A DNA stretch of 64,000 nucleotides from an uncultured Clostridia bacterium (GCA_944392805.1 CALXXZ010000003.1:1-64000); one strand, 5' to 3'; positions 1 to 9,194 are shown, numbered from the stretch's first letter. Notes: generated by a model from the letters alone, not told the origin. Numbers and translations are program-made.

Positions 1-210
1 TTCGCTTGTTTGCCATACAAAAAAATAATATAATAAATTTATAAAAAAGTACTTGACAAAAATTAGATAGTCAATTTGAAGGAAGTATAATCTTTATTAG
101 TTATATAGTTAAACCACTAATTAATTTAGAAAGTAATATTTGTAAGTTCTAAAAATCTCTTTATTGAATAGACATTATGTATAAGTTTATTTAATAAGGA
201 GATTTAAAAT

Positions 211-840
211 ATGCGAAAGAGAAAAAACGAAATTTTTAGTGCAATAAAGGAAAATATACAAAATAATCTAAAAGCTTATATCGTAATATGTATAATATTT
301 GCTGTAGGAATATTTTTAGGAGTAATGATTGTAAATCAGACTGAAGACAAAAGCCAGATAGAAAAATATATAAACACATATATAGACGAGACAAAATCAA
401 TAGAAAATGGAGAATATTTGCATGAGCTACAAAAAGATATAAAAAACAATATAATTTTAGTATTTTCATTATGGTTTGCAGGAACTACAATAATAGGAAT
501 ACCAATAGTTTTTGGAATAATATTGTTTAGAGGATTTTGTTTAGGATATACAATAGCTTCATGTGTATTTGTTCTAGGAAAAATCAAAGGAATAATGTTC
601 ATACTTATGACAATATTTTTGCAAAACATAATATTTATACCAGCAATTATAATGTTAGGAGTAAGTAGCATAAAATTATATACATCTATAATAAAAGATA
701 GAAGAAAAGAAAATATAAAATTGTCAATAACAAAACATTGCATAATATCAATAATTATGTTATTAGCTTTAATAATATCATCAATAGTAAAAATAGAAAT
801 ATCATATAGACTAATCATAAATTTAATAAAATATTTTTAA
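211..840 (+). CDS. spoIIM: Stage II sporulation protein M (SpoIIM)
   Basis: This 209-residue integral membrane protein matches the SpoIIM family in length and layout. A short basic N-terminus leads into a first membrane segment (about residues 21-42). A hydrophilic stretch of about 35 residues follows, then several more hydrophobic segments to the C-terminus, with the family-like glycine-rich run GIPIVFGIILFRGF near residue 97. In Bacillus, SpoIIM works with SpoIID and SpoIIP in peptidoglycan remodelling during engulfment. Here spoIID and spoIIP are not adjacent. A good ribosome binding site (AAGGAG) lies just upstream of the ATG. A weak TATAAT at 86-91 may be its promoter. The family call rests on overall pattern, not on a catalytic motif. 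Confidence 0.85.
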   Translation: MRKRKNEIFSAIKENIQNNLKAYIVICIIFAVGIFLGVMIVNQTEDKSQIEKYINTYIDETKSIENGEYLHELQKDIKNNIILVFSLWFAGTTIIGIPIVFGIILFRGFCLGYTIASCVFVLGKIKGIMFILMTIFLQNIIFIPAIIMLGVSSIKLYTSIIKDRRKENIKLSITKHCIISIIMLLALIISSIVKIEISYRLIINLIKYF

Positions 841-857
841 AAAATATGTAAAATCTA

Positions 858-886
858 TTTACATTTTGGTAAAAGTTTGATATAAC
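858..886 (+). promoter_or_regulatory. Promoter for the Xer recombinase gene
   Basis: TTTACA-17-TATAAC lies in the gap after spoIIM. The -35 box overlaps the right arm of a small hairpin (846-864) that may terminate spoIIM transcription. Confidence 0.5.
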
Positions 887-958
887 ATAATAAGTATATC
901 GGTTATGTAAAATTATTGATATTAGAACAATTAAAAAAGAACATAGGTGGGGGAAAAA

Positions 959-1840
959 ATGGAAGAACAATTAAACTTATTTTTTGGATTTTTAGAAAAT
1001 GACAAGAAGGTATCAAACAATACCCTTCAATCATATAAAAGAGACTTAAAGCAATTTGAAAAATACATATTAGAAAATGGAAAAGACTATAGTAAAGTAA
1101 CAGACGAAGAAATCAAAACATATATAAAATATATGCAAGAAATAGGTAAAAAACCATCAACAATATCAAGAGGATTAGCATCAATTAGATCATTTTATCA
1201 ATACGAAGTAAAAAATAAAAAAGTAGAAAGTGACCCAACAGAAGGAATTCAATCACCTAAAATAGAAAAAAGAGTACCAAGCGTACTAACATCAAATGAA
1301 GTAGCATTATTACTTGAACAACCTAAAGATGTAGACTTAAAAGGTATTAGAGATAAAGCAATGTTAGAATTTGCTTATGCAACAGGAATGAGAGTAACAG
1401 AAATAATATCACTAAACATAGAAGACATAAACTTAGAGCAAGGTTATGCAAGATGTACAAATGGAAAAAAATCAAGAACAATTCCATTAGGAAATATGTC
1501 ATTAAAAGCATTAAAAGAATATATTTTGAATGCAAGAAATATAATGATTAAAGATGAAAATGAAAAAGCATTATTTGTTAATGTAAATGGTCAAAGATTA
1601 ACAAGACAAGGGTTCTGGAAAATTATAAAATATTATAAAGAACAAGCTCATATAGAAAAAGATATTACACCACATGTTTTAAGACATTCATTTGCAACAC
1701 ATTTATTGCAAAATGGAGCAGATTTAAAATCAATTCAAACAATGCTAGGACATTCAGATATATTATCTACTCAAATCTATATGCAATTTCAAGATGAAAC
1801 AATAAAAAACATTTATAAAAAAGCTCATCCAAGAGCATAA
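959..1840 (+). CDS. xerD: Tyrosine recombinase XerC/XerD family
   Basis: This is a site-specific tyrosine recombinase of 293 residues, the usual Xer length. It has an N-terminal SAM-like core-binding domain (about 1-95) and a C-terminal catalytic domain. The catalytic set is visible: Arg145 in ATGMRVTEI, a Lys in the beta-hairpin near 171, His239 and Arg242 in HVLRH, His265 in LGHS and Tyr274 in TQIYMQ. Its likely role is resolving chromosome dimers at dif. I chose ATG 959 over the in-frame GTG at 947, because that GTG lies inside the strong ribosome binding site AGGTGGGGG. XerC and XerD cannot be separated by eye, so the symbol is tentative. It is followed directly by a large palindromic repeat. 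Confidence 0.9.
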   Translation: MEEQLNLFFGFLENDKKVSNNTLQSYKRDLKQFEKYILENGKDYSKVTDEEIKTYIKYMQEIGKKPSTISRGLASIRSFYQYEVKNKKVESDPTEGIQSPKIEKRVPSVLTSNEVALLLEQPKDVDLKGIRDKAMLEFAYATGMRVTEIISLNIEDINLEQGYARCTNGKKSRTIPLGNMSLKALKEYILNARNIMIKDENEKALFVNVNGQRLTRQGFWKIIKYYKEQAHIEKDITPHVLRHSFATHLLQNGADLKSIQTMLGHSDILSTQIYMQFQDETIKNIYKKAHPRA

Positions 1841-1845
1841 AAATT

Positions 1846-2057
1846 AGGGACGGTTCTGTTTAGAAGGGGACGGTCCTTTTTTGTACATTAACTATAGTAT
1901 TAAAAATAAAAAGTTTATATATTACTATGTAATAAAGCCAAGACCCCCGACGAAGACCCAGAATATGTTTTGGCCATGGAATAGTAATATATAAACTTTT
2001 TAATATATATTATAAAATACACCAAAAAGGACCGTCCCCTTCTAAACAGAACCGTCC
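1846..2057. repeat. Long palindromic element 1 (about 210 bp)
   Basis: Arms of about 38 nt at 1846-1883 and 2020-2057 are near-perfect inverted copies. Each carries GGGACGGTTCTG and GGGGACGGTCC spaced by TTTAGAA. A second nested inverted repeat (AGTTTATATATTACTA at 1911-1926, with its complement at 1982-1997) and a GCCAA/TTGGC pair continue the symmetry to a centre near 1951, so the whole element can fold as one hairpin. It lies between two convergent genes, and its right arm runs into the 3' end of the flavin reductase gene. It could be a MITE-like element or a bidirectional terminator. No transposase is present. Confidence 0.85.
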
Positions 2058-2554
2058 TCTTTTGAAAAAATGCCAGTAATTTCTGCAAAATATAAAGTGT
2101 GGTAATCTTTATTAGGATAATTCTTTGAATCTAAAGAAGTATCAATAAAACAGTCAGGTCGTAATTCTTGTTTATATAAATTTTTACAAGTAATAACTAA
2201 AGAAGCTTCTTCAAAAGTTGGTATATTATTTATATGAGTAACTTTTAAATTGGAACTTGCTATTTTATCTTCATTTCTGCCAGAAACTTTACCCAAATAT
2301 CCTAAAGTACTTTTATATTGTTCATCAAAAAAACTTAAAGAAAATTCATTAGAAGAATCTATAAATTCTTTTGTATATCTTTGTGGTCTTAATACAATAA
2401 ATGCAATATTTTTATTCCATAATACTCCTAAACCACCCCAAGAAGCAGTCATAGTATTTACTTTTCCAGAATTTTCTGATGTGACTAACATCCATTCTTT
2501 ACCTATTTTTTCAAATGGATTAATTTTAAAATCATTAATATTAATTTCTTTCAT
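2042..2554 (-). CDS. Flavin reductase family protein
   Basis: This is a 170-residue FMN-binding split-barrel protein, likely an NAD(P)H-dependent flavin reductase or related FMN oxidoreductase in the cytoplasm. Seen features include GKEWMLVTSENSG near the N-terminus, MTASWGGLG, LRPQRYTKEF and LGKVSGR, which are typical of the flavin-reductase-like domain. The start at 2554 is fixed by GGAGGT 8-13 bases upstream. The C-terminus is odd: the last residues (EDGSV) and the TAG stop are encoded by the arm of palindromic element 1, so the repeat seems to have inserted at, or replaced, the original 3' end. A second member of the family lies at 28490-29047. Confidence 0.85.
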   Translation of the reverse strand: MKEININDFKINPFEKIGKEWMLVTSENSGKVNTMTASWGGLGVLWNKNIAFIVLRPQRYTKEFIDSSNEFSLSFFDEQYKSTLGYLGKVSGRNEDKIASSNLKVTHINNIPTFEEASLVITCKNLYKQELRPDCFIDTSLDSKNYPNKDYHTLYFAEITGIFSKEDGSV

Positions 2555-2576
2555 TTTTATACCTCCAATTTTATAT

Positions 2577-2605
2577 ATTATATCCTTTTTATAAAAAAAT
2601 GAAAA
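2577..2605 (-). promoter_or_regulatory. Promoter for flavin reductase gene
   Basis: On the minus strand TTTTCA-17-TATAAT lies 23-51 nt ahead of the chosen start. It is arranged divergently with the promoter at 2613-2641. Confidence 0.5.
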
Positions 2606-2612
2606 CAATTTA

Positions 2613-2641
2613 TTGCAATAATTATTAAAAAAATATATAAT
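2613..2641 (+). promoter_or_regulatory. Promoter for the Alg14/Alg13-like pair
   Basis: TTGCAA-17-TATAAT, with transcription expected to begin about 20 nt before the ATG at 2667. Confidence 0.55.
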
Positions 2642-2666
2642 AGAGGCATCGAAAGGAAGAAAAAAG

Positions 2667-3140
2667 ATGAAGAAAAAAGTATTATTCATATCAAGTACAG
2701 GTGGACACTTTAATGAATTATTGCAATTAAGTCCATTATTTGAAAAATATGATTATCATATAATAACAGAAAAAGATGAAACAACAAAAGGATTAAAAGA
2801 AAAATATGGAGATAAAATTTCATATTTACCATATGGAACAAGACAAAAATTATTTAGATATATATTTGTATATACATTTTTATGTATAAAAACCATATTC
2901 TTATTTATAAAAATAAGACCAAAATATATTGTAACAACAGGAACACACACAGCAGGACCAATGTGTTATTTAGGAAAAATATTTGGAAGCAAAATAATAT
3001 ATATCGAAACATTTGCAAATAAAAATAGAAAAACAGCAACAGGAAGATTAATATATCCAATAGCAGACTTATTTATTGTACAATGGGAAGATATGTTAAA
3101 ATTATATCCTAAAGCAAAATATGGAGGTGTAATATATTAA
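2667..3140 (+). CDS. Alg14-like glycosyltransferase membrane subunit (PssD/EpsE type)
   Basis: This 157-residue protein resembles Alg14/PssD, the membrane-anchoring and acceptor-binding half of a split GT28 glycosyltransferase. It begins with the Rossmann-like ISSTGGHFNELLQL motif, has a hydrophobic segment near residues 66-82, and contains VTTGTHTAGPMCYLGK, which corresponds to the conserved glycine-rich stretch of the family. It probably helps transfer a sugar from a UDP-sugar onto a lipid-linked or polysaccharide precursor at the membrane. The next gene, which overlaps its stop codon (TAATG), encodes the matching Alg13-like half, so the two are surely translated together. The sugar and the polymer cannot be inferred. 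Confidence 0.8.
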   Translation: MKKKVLFISSTGGHFNELLQLSPLFEKYDYHIITEKDETTKGLKEKYGDKISYLPYGTRQKLFRYIFVYTFLCIKTIFLFIKIRPKYIVTTGTHTAGPMCYLGKIFGSKIIYIETFANKNRKTATGRLIYPIADLFIVQWEDMLKLYPKAKYGGVIY

Positions 3141-3619
3141 TGATACTAGTATTATTAGGAACTCAAAATAATAGCTTTCATAGATTGCTAGAAGAAATAC
3201 AAAAAAATATTGATAATGGAAATATACAAGAAGAAGTGATTGTTCAAAAAGGATATACAAAGTTTGAAAGTAAAGACATGACATTGTATGATGAATTACC
3301 AATAGAAAGATTCAATGAATTAATCGAAGAAGCAAATTTAGTAATAACACATGGTGGAGTAGGATCAATTATAAGTTCTATAACAAAAGGAAAAAAAGTA
3401 ATTGCAGTTCCTAGATTAAAAAAATATAATGAACATGTAAATGACCACCAGTTAGATATAATTCAAACTTTTGATGAAATGGGATATATAATAGGACTGC
3501 AAGAAGTAGAACAATTAGGAGAGGCAATTAAAAAAGTTAAAGACTTTGAACCAAAAGAATATGTAAAAAATACAGGAAATATAATAAAAATTATAGAAGA
3601 TTTTATAGATAATAATTAG
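3140..3619 (+). CDS. Alg13-like glycosyltransferase catalytic subunit (PssE type)
   Basis: This 159-residue protein equals the C-terminal, nucleotide-sugar-binding half of a GT28 enzyme. The N-terminal VLLGTQNNSFHRLLEEI matches the usual LGT...F.RL pattern. THGGVGSIISSITKGKKVIAVPR (about residues 71-93) is the sugar-nucleotide-binding loop, followed by NEHVNDHQLDI, as in Alg13/MurG-type proteins. It should form a complex with the Alg14-like protein encoded immediately upstream, whose stop codon it overlaps by one base. The nature of the polysaccharide is unknown. Confidence 0.82.
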   Translation: MILVLLGTQNNSFHRLLEEIQKNIDNGNIQEEVIVQKGYTKFESKDMTLYDELPIERFNELIEEANLVITHGGVGSIISSITKGKKVIAVPRLKKYNEHVNDHQLDIIQTFDEMGYIIGLQEVEQLGEAIKKVKDFEPKEYVKNTGNIIKIIEDFIDNN

Positions 3620-3642
3620 AGGACCTTTACAGGTTCTTTTAT
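3620..3642 (+). terminator. Short terminator after the Alg13-like gene
   Basis: A weak stem GGACCT/AGGTTC with a 4-nt loop is followed by TTTTATTTTA. Confidence 0.4.
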
Positions 3643-3756
3643 TTTAGAAAATTTCACAAAAAATTCACAAAAATCGAAAAAAGAAGAAAACAGTAGAGAG
3701 GAGCAAGAAAAAGATAAAAAAAGACAGAAAACAATAAAAAAAATGTCTAATAACTA

Positions 3757-3785
3757 TTGCAAAAAAAGAACATTATTGATATGAT
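3757..3785 (+). promoter_or_regulatory. Promoter of the ftsEX cell-wall operon
   Basis: TTGCAA-17-TATGAT lies about 80 nt ahead of ftsE. The region before it (3643-3756) holds no gene. It includes a TTCAC-A-rich direct repeat (3652-3673) that recurs at 46126-46147. Confidence 0.55.
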
Positions 3786-3865
3786 AAGAATGAATGACAA
3801 TAATCGAAACGACAAGAAAAAAATACCAAAAATGGATATTGAAAATAAGAGAGAGGAAACATAAA

Positions 3866-4552
3866 ATGATAGAATTCAAAAATGTAAACAAAAGATATGA
3901 TACAGGAACAGAAGCAGTAAAAAATGCTAGTTTCAAAATAGAAAAAGGAGAATTTGCATTTTTAGTAGGAACATCAGGAAGTGGAAAATCAACACTAATA
4001 AAATTAATCTTAAAAGAAGAAGAACCAACATCAGGAAACATAATAATAAATGGAAAAGACACAACATTCTTGAAACCAAATAGAATTCCATATTTACGTA
4101 GAAGTATGGGAATAGTATTTCAAGACTTCAGACTTTTACCAGACAAAACAATATATGAAAATGTAGCATTTGCAATGTACATAGTAAAAGCCACCCCAAG
4201 ACACATACGTAGACAAGTACCAATGGTATTATCATTAGTAGGCTTAAGTGGAAAGGCAAAAATGTATCCAAATGAATTATCAGGAGGAGAGCAACAAAGA
4301 GTAGCACTTGCAAGAGCATTAGTAAATAATCCTTCAATGATAATAGCAGATGAGCCAACAGGAAATTTAGACCCAGACACAGCATGGGATATAATGAATC
4401 TATTAAATGAAATAAACATGAGAGGAACAACAGTAGTAGTCGCAACACACGCCAAAGAAATAGTAGATCAGATGAAAAAAAGAGTAATACATATAGAAAA
4501 AGGCGTAATAGTAAAAGATGATAAAAAAGGTGGTTATGACTGTGAGATTTAA
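3866..4552 (+). CDS. ftsE: Cell division ATP-binding protein FtsE
   Basis: This is the ATPase subunit of the FtsEX complex, 228 residues. Walker A is GTSGSGKST, the Q-loop FQDFRLLPD is of FtsE type, the ABC signature is LSGGEQQR, Walker B is MIIADEPTGNLDP, and the switch histidine sits in ATHAKE. FtsEX is a transporter-like mechanotransmitter that activates peptidoglycan hydrolases at the division site. The start is taken at ATG 3866 (MIEFKNVNKRYD), because an upstream in-frame ATG at 3794 would add 24 residues not found in the family. ftsX overlaps the 3' end, and two likely hydrolase partners follow. Confidence 0.95.
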   Translation: MIEFKNVNKRYDTGTEAVKNASFKIEKGEFAFLVGTSGSGKSTLIKLILKEEEPTSGNIIINGKDTTFLKPNRIPYLRRSMGIVFQDFRLLPDKTIYENVAFAMYIVKATPRHIRRQVPMVLSLVGLSGKAKMYPNELSGGEQQRVALARALVNNPSMIIADEPTGNLDPDTAWDIMNLLNEINMRGTTVVVATHAKEIVDQMKKRVIHIEKGVIVKDDKKGGYDCEI

Positions 4553-5435
4553 TGTAATGAGTTATTTAATTGGAGAAGGATTTAGCAATCTCTTCAAAAA
4601 CAAAAAATCAACAATATCGTCATTAATGATAATGTGTGCAACAATGTTGATATTTGGACTATTTTTTGTAATAGGAGAAAATATAAGTGCATTTGTAGAC
4701 AATGTAGCAGAGGCACAAGAAATGAGAGTATTTTTAGTAAGTGATGCAACAGACAGCGAAATTGAACAAGTTGGAAATGAAATACTTGCAATAGATGGAG
4801 TAAAAGATGTGGAATACATCTCAAAAGAAGAAGGTTTAGAATCAATGAGAGATGTATTAGGAGATGAACTAATACAAGGATATGAAGAAAGAAATATATT
4901 GTCACCAGCATATGATGTAACATTAACAGACTTAGAGCTAAATGAAGAAGTACAAGAAAGTATATTACAAATAGAAAATGTAGATGAAATACAAGCAAGT
5001 AATAAAGTAGTAGATCAAATAATAAGACTAGCAAGAGGAATAAGAATTGTTACAGGTGCAATATTAGTATTATTAATAGTAATTTCAACAGCAATAATTG
5101 CAAACACAATAAAATTAACAGTACATGCTAGAAGAAAAGAAATATCAATAATGAAATATGTAGGAGCAACAAATAGTTTCATAAGATGGCCATTTGTAAT
5201 AGAAGGAATTGTTATAGGAATTGTAGCAGGACTATTGTCAGTAGCTTTAATTGGTGTTGCATATACATATGTGGCAAATCAAATGGCAAGTTCAACATTT
5301 ATGCAAATGATACAATGGCAATTATTACAATTTAGTGATATGTTTAGTTTAATCTTAACAGTATACTTAGTGCTAGGAATAGGAATAGGTGTTGTAGGAA
5401 GTAGTATATCAATGAGAAAATACTTAGAAGTATAA
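4536..5435 (+). CDS. ftsX: Cell division membrane protein FtsX
   Basis: FtsX is the permease-like partner of FtsE. The protein has 299 residues: an N-terminal membrane segment (about 28-48), an extracellular domain (about 50-155) that in this family binds the hydrolase or its adaptor, and three C-terminal membrane segments with VHARRKEISIMKYVGAT (a conserved FtsX/MacB-type motif) between the first two. The start at 4536 follows AAGGTGG closely; ATG 4518, six codons earlier, is a possible alternative. It overlaps ftsE by 17 nt and should be co-translated. Two coiled-coil M23 peptidases are encoded directly downstream. Confidence 0.92.
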   Translation: MTVRFNVMSYLIGEGFSNLFKNKKSTISSLMIMCATMLIFGLFFVIGENISAFVDNVAEAQEMRVFLVSDATDSEIEQVGNEILAIDGVKDVEYISKEEGLESMRDVLGDELIQGYEERNILSPAYDVTLTDLELNEEVQESILQIENVDEIQASNKVVDQIIRLARGIRIVTGAILVLLIVISTAIIANTIKLTVHARRKEISIMKYVGATNSFIRWPFVIEGIVIGIVAGLLSVALIGVAYTYVANQMASSTFMQMIQWQLLQFSDMFSLILTVYLVLGIGIGVVGSSISMRKYLEV

Positions 5436-5456
5436 AAAGAAAGGCAAGGTAAAGAT

Positions 5457-6647
5457 ATGCGCAAATTTATAATAACAAGTTTTATATTTGTAGTAATAAT
5501 AAGTATATGTATTTGCGCATTTGCTGAAGACATAACAGGATTACAGACAGAATCAAATGAACTAACTGAACAAATAAATGAAGCAAATAATCAACTAAAA
5601 GCGGTACAAGATAAATTATCAAAAGAAATGGAAGAATTACAAAAACTAGATGAGCAAATTGCACAATCACAGATAGAATATGATAACATAAATACACAAG
5701 TTGAAGACTTGATGAAACAAATCCAAGAAAATGAAGAAAAATTAGATAAAACTCAAAAAGAATTCGATAATTTACAAAAATTATTAGATGAGAGACTAAT
5801 AATAGCTTATAAAACTCCTAGACTTGGATATTTAGAAATAATATTATCAGCAGATAATTTAACAGACATGCTAGCAAGATATTACAACTTAAAACAATTA
5901 ATGGAATATGATAATCAATTATTAGAAACAGTAAAACAACAAAAAAGAGAAATAGAAACCACAAAACAGATATTAGCAGACAAAAAGAAACAGATCGTTA
6001 TTGATAAGCAAACACAACAAAAAAAGGCACAAGTACTTTCAAACACTAAAAAAACTAGAGAATATTATTTAAGTAAATTAACAGATGAAGAAAGACAATT
6101 ACAAACCAAAATAGATGAATACAATTTACAAGTTGCAGAAATAGAAGCAGAAATAAAAATGTTAGCATTAAACAGCATAAGTTCAGATTATATAGGTGGG
6201 GCAATGTTATGGCCAGTTCCAGGATATACAAGATTAACCTCATTATATGGAATGAGAGTACATCCAATAACAGGAGCATATAAATTACATACAGGAATAG
6301 ATATAAGTGCACCACTAGGAACAAGTTTTATAGCAGCTGCAAATGGAATAGTTACAAAAGCAACATATAATACTGCATATGGAAACATGGTAATAATAGA
6401 CCATGGAGGAGGAGTACAAACACTATATGCACATGGAGACCAAATATTGGTACAACTAGGACAAACAGTAAGTGCTGGAACAGAAGTATTAAAAGTAGGT
6501 TCAACAGGATATTCAACAGGACCACATGCACATTTTGAGATAAGAATAAATGGACAAACAGTAAATCCATTAAACTATTTATTAGATTTATCTCAAAATG
6601 AAGATACCAATAATACGGAAGAAAATGAAAATACAACTAATGAATAA
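5457..6647 (+). CDS. Coiled-coil M23 peptidoglycan hydrolase (EnvC/CwlO-like)
   Basis: This is a secreted protein of 396 residues. A signal peptide (about 1-23) is followed by a long coiled coil (about 27-235) rich in E, Q and K. The C-terminal LytM/M23 domain has the zinc ligands intact: HTGID near residue 282 and HAHFE near 360. Because the metal ligands are present, it should be an active endopeptidase rather than a pure EnvC-type activator. It lies 21 nt after ftsX, so regulation by FtsEX, as for PcsB or CwlO, is the natural inference. It is a close paralogue of the next gene in layout and in the segment MLARYYNLKQLMEYDNQLLE. The tail after the M23 domain is short and acidic. Confidence 0.88.
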   Translation: MRKFIITSFIFVVIISICICAFAEDITGLQTESNELTEQINEANNQLKAVQDKLSKEMEELQKLDEQIAQSQIEYDNINTQVEDLMKQIQENEEKLDKTQKEFDNLQKLLDERLIIAYKTPRLGYLEIILSADNLTDMLARYYNLKQLMEYDNQLLETVKQQKREIETTKQILADKKKQIVIDKQTQQKKAQVLSNTKKTREYYLSKLTDEERQLQTKIDEYNLQVAEIEAEIKMLALNSISSDYIGGAMLWPVPGYTRLTSLYGMRVHPITGAYKLHTGIDISAPLGTSFIAAANGIVTKATYNTAYGNMVIIDHGGGVQTLYAHGDQILVQLGQTVSAGTEVLKVGSTGYSTGPHAHFEIRINGQTVNPLNYLLDLSQNEDTNNTEENENTTNE

Positions 6648-6675
6648 AAATAAAATATATTAGGAGGATAAAAAA

Positions 6676-7896
6676 ATGAAAAAAACATTAGCTAAAGTAT
6701 TAGGAATATTAATAGCAATAGTATTACTTATGCAAAATACAAATGTACTAGCATTAACTGAAAAAGAAAAATTAGAAAATGAAAAAGAGCAATTAGAGAA
6801 CGAACAATCTAAAATTAATGATGAAATAGAAGAAGCAATGAAAAAACAAGAAGAATTAGAAGCACAAAAATCAGAAACAATGAAACAAGTAGAAAGCTTA
6901 ATAGGACAAATATCTCAAGCAGAAACTGAAATTGATACTTTAGAAAGTAAAGTAAACGATTTACAAGCACAAATAAAATCAAAAGAAAGAGACATAGAAC
7001 AAAAAGAAATTGAATATAATGAACAGATGGAATTATTAGATGCAAGAATAATAGCAATGTATAAAACAGGAAATACATCATATTTAGAAGTGTTATTAAC
7101 TTCATCAAGTATAACTGACTTTTTATCAAAATATTATTATGCATCAGAATTAGTTGAGTATGATAAACAACTAATAGAAGAGACAAAGCAACAAAAAAAT
7201 GAAATAGAAAATGAAAAACAAGAATTAGAGGCGAGCAAACAAGAACTAGATACAGCACTTGCACAAGCAGAACAAAAAAATTTGGAATTACAGACATTAA
7301 AGAGTAACAAAGAAAAAGAAGCAGCAAAATTATCAGAAGAAGAAAAAGAACTACAACAAGAAATAGAAGAATTAGAATCAGCCAACAGAAAAATATCAAA
7401 TGAAATAAGAGAGGCAGAAAAAAAATATCAAGATGCATTAGATGATTTAGAGCAAAATGGAGATACATCAATGGGATCAGGATATTTTATAAGACCAGTA
7501 TCTTCAGGATATGTATCAGCAAATGGATATTATCCTTCAAGTGGTAAATTCCATGGAGCAATAGACTATGCTGTATCACCTGGAACAGTAGTAAAAGCAG
7601 CTGCTGATGGAGTAGTAATGTCAACTGCCAACTTATCAACAAGTTATGGTACATATGTAGTAATAAGACATGCAAATGGATTACAATCATATTATGCACA
7701 TGGTACACGTGGTTCAATTGTAGTAAAACCTGGTCAAACAGTAAAAAAAGGAGAAAAGATAATGTTAAGTGGAAACACAGGAAATTCAAATGGTCCTCAT
7801 TTACACTTTGAAGTTAGAAAATCTCCATACAATTATAGTTATAGTGCAAAAGCTTATGGTCAAGACTCAAGAGTAGACCCAAATAAATATATGTAA
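6676..7896 (+). CDS. Second coiled-coil M23 peptidoglycan hydrolase
   Basis: This 406-residue paralogue of the preceding gene has a signal peptide ending near residue 27, an extended coiled coil (about 28-255) and a C-terminal M23 domain. The zinc-site motifs HGAID and HLHFE are intact. The coiled coil contains LSKYYYASELVEYDKQLIEE, matching the hinge region of the upstream protein and indicating tandem duplication. A strong AGGAGG precedes the ATG. Together the pair could give FtsX two alternative hydrolase partners, for example for vegetative and sporulation division; this is inference from position only. Confidence 0.88.
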   Translation: MKKTLAKVLGILIAIVLLMQNTNVLALTEKEKLENEKEQLENEQSKINDEIEEAMKKQEELEAQKSETMKQVESLIGQISQAETEIDTLESKVNDLQAQIKSKERDIEQKEIEYNEQMELLDARIIAMYKTGNTSYLEVLLTSSSITDFLSKYYYASELVEYDKQLIEETKQQKNEIENEKQELEASKQELDTALAQAEQKNLELQTLKSNKEKEAAKLSEEEKELQQEIEELESANRKISNEIREAEKKYQDALDDLEQNGDTSMGSGYFIRPVSSGYVSANGYYPSSGKFHGAIDYAVSPGTVVKAAADGVVMSTANLSTSYGTYVVIRHANGLQSYYAHGTRGSIVVKPGQTVKKGEKIMLSGNTGNSNGPHLHFEVRKSPYNYSYSAKAYGQDSRVDPNKYM

Positions 7897-7933
7897 TATA
7901 ATAAATTAGATTAATCAAAAGAAAGGCAAGAAA

Positions 7934-9184
7934 ATGGAAGAAGAAAAAATTTTAAAAAGACAAAGAATTTACAAATCAATAATGCTAATAGCATTAACAG
8001 CTTTTATAACATGTATAATAACAACAGCATGTCTTGTACAAAAATATGATATAGGAAATGGAACTGGAGTTTTATCTTCTTTAATAAACGATTCAGAAGA
8101 TACAGATGTAACAACAGCTTTGAAAAATATAGAGAAACTAATTGATAAATATTATTTATATGATGTAGATGAACAAAAAGCAATAGATGGAGCAATAGCA
8201 GGATATGTTGCATCATTAGGAGATGAATATACAGAATACATACCAGCAGCACAAATGGAAGAATACACAGAAAATATAATGGGAAATTTTGTTGGAATAG
8301 GAATATATATGGTAAAAAATACTGAAAAAAATGTAATTGAAGTATTAGCTCCAATAAAAGAAAGTCCTGCAGAAAAAGCAGGAATACTTCCAGGGGACAT
8401 AATAAAGAGTGTAGATGGAGTACAATATACAGGTGATGATATGACAACAGCGTCAAATAATATAAAAGGTGAAGAAGGCACAAAAGTAAAATTAGAAATA
8501 CTTAGAGGTGAAGAAACTTTAAACTTTGAAATAGAAAGACAAAAAATAAACACAAATCCTGTAGTTGCTGAAAAGATAGAAGAAGATAAGACAGAACAAT
8601 TAGAAAACAATATAGGATATCTTGAAATTTCAAGTTTTGACGAAGGAACTGCAGAAGATTTTAAAACAAAATTTGAAAAACTAAAATCAGAAGGAATAAA
8701 ATCATTAATAATAGATTTAAGAAATAATGGTGGAGGACTAGTAGACGAAGCATTAGCAATTGCTGACTATATAGCACCAAAAGGAAAAGACTTATTAATA
8801 ACAGTAGACAAAAGTGGCAATGAAAAAATAGAAAAATCAGAAAATGACCCAATAATAGATATGCCAATTGTAGTACTAGTAAATGAAAACACAGCAAGTG
8901 CATCAGAGATATTAGCAGGAGCATTAAAAGATTTAGGAGAAGCCAAAATAGTTGGAACAAAAACATATGGTAAAGGTGTAATACAACAAGTATTATCATT
9001 ACGTACAGGTGCAGGATTAAAAGTAACTGTAGAAGAATATTATACACCAAATAGAACTAAAATAAACAAAGTTGGTATAGAACCTGATGAAGTAGTAGAA
9101 TTACCAGACACAGTAAAAAATCCATTATTAGTTACAAAAGAAGAAGATACACAATTACAAAAAGCAATAGAATTATTAAAATAA
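7934..9184 (+). CDS. S41 C-terminal processing peptidase (CtpA/CtpB type)
   Basis: This is a membrane-anchored serine protease of 416 residues. An N-terminal membrane segment (about 15-35) is followed by the S41 N-terminal helices (about 57-110), a PDZ domain (about 112-200, with LPGDIIKSVDG) and the tail-specific protease domain. The catalytic residues appear to be Ser322 in NTASASEI, Lys347 in TYGKGVIQ and Gln351. Such enzymes clip exported proteins from the C-terminus, acting in envelope turnover or in sporulation signalling (CtpB cleaves SpoIVFA in Bacillus). Its place behind ftsEX and two M23 hydrolases suggests it may process or remove those hydrolases, but that is inference. Confidence 0.92.
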   Translation: MEEEKILKRQRIYKSIMLIALTAFITCIITTACLVQKYDIGNGTGVLSSLINDSEDTDVTTALKNIEKLIDKYYLYDVDEQKAIDGAIAGYVASLGDEYTEYIPAAQMEEYTENIMGNFVGIGIYMVKNTEKNVIEVLAPIKESPAEKAGILPGDIIKSVDGVQYTGDDMTTASNNIKGEEGTKVKLEILRGEETLNFEIERQKINTNPVVAEKIEEDKTEQLENNIGYLEISSFDEGTAEDFKTKFEKLKSEGIKSLIIDLRNNGGGLVDEALAIADYIAPKGKDLLITVDKSGNEKIEKSENDPIIDMPIVVLVNENTASASEILAGALKDLGEAKIVGTKTYGKGVIQQVLSLRTGAGLKVTVEEYYTPNRTKINKVGIEPDEVVELPDTVKNPLLVTKEEDTQLQKAIELLK

Positions 9185-9194
9185 GGAGAAAGCA

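Noticed and set aside
1..210. A gene fragment at the window start
   Set aside because: No open frame or family feature is readable there; only weak promoter-like boxes are present.
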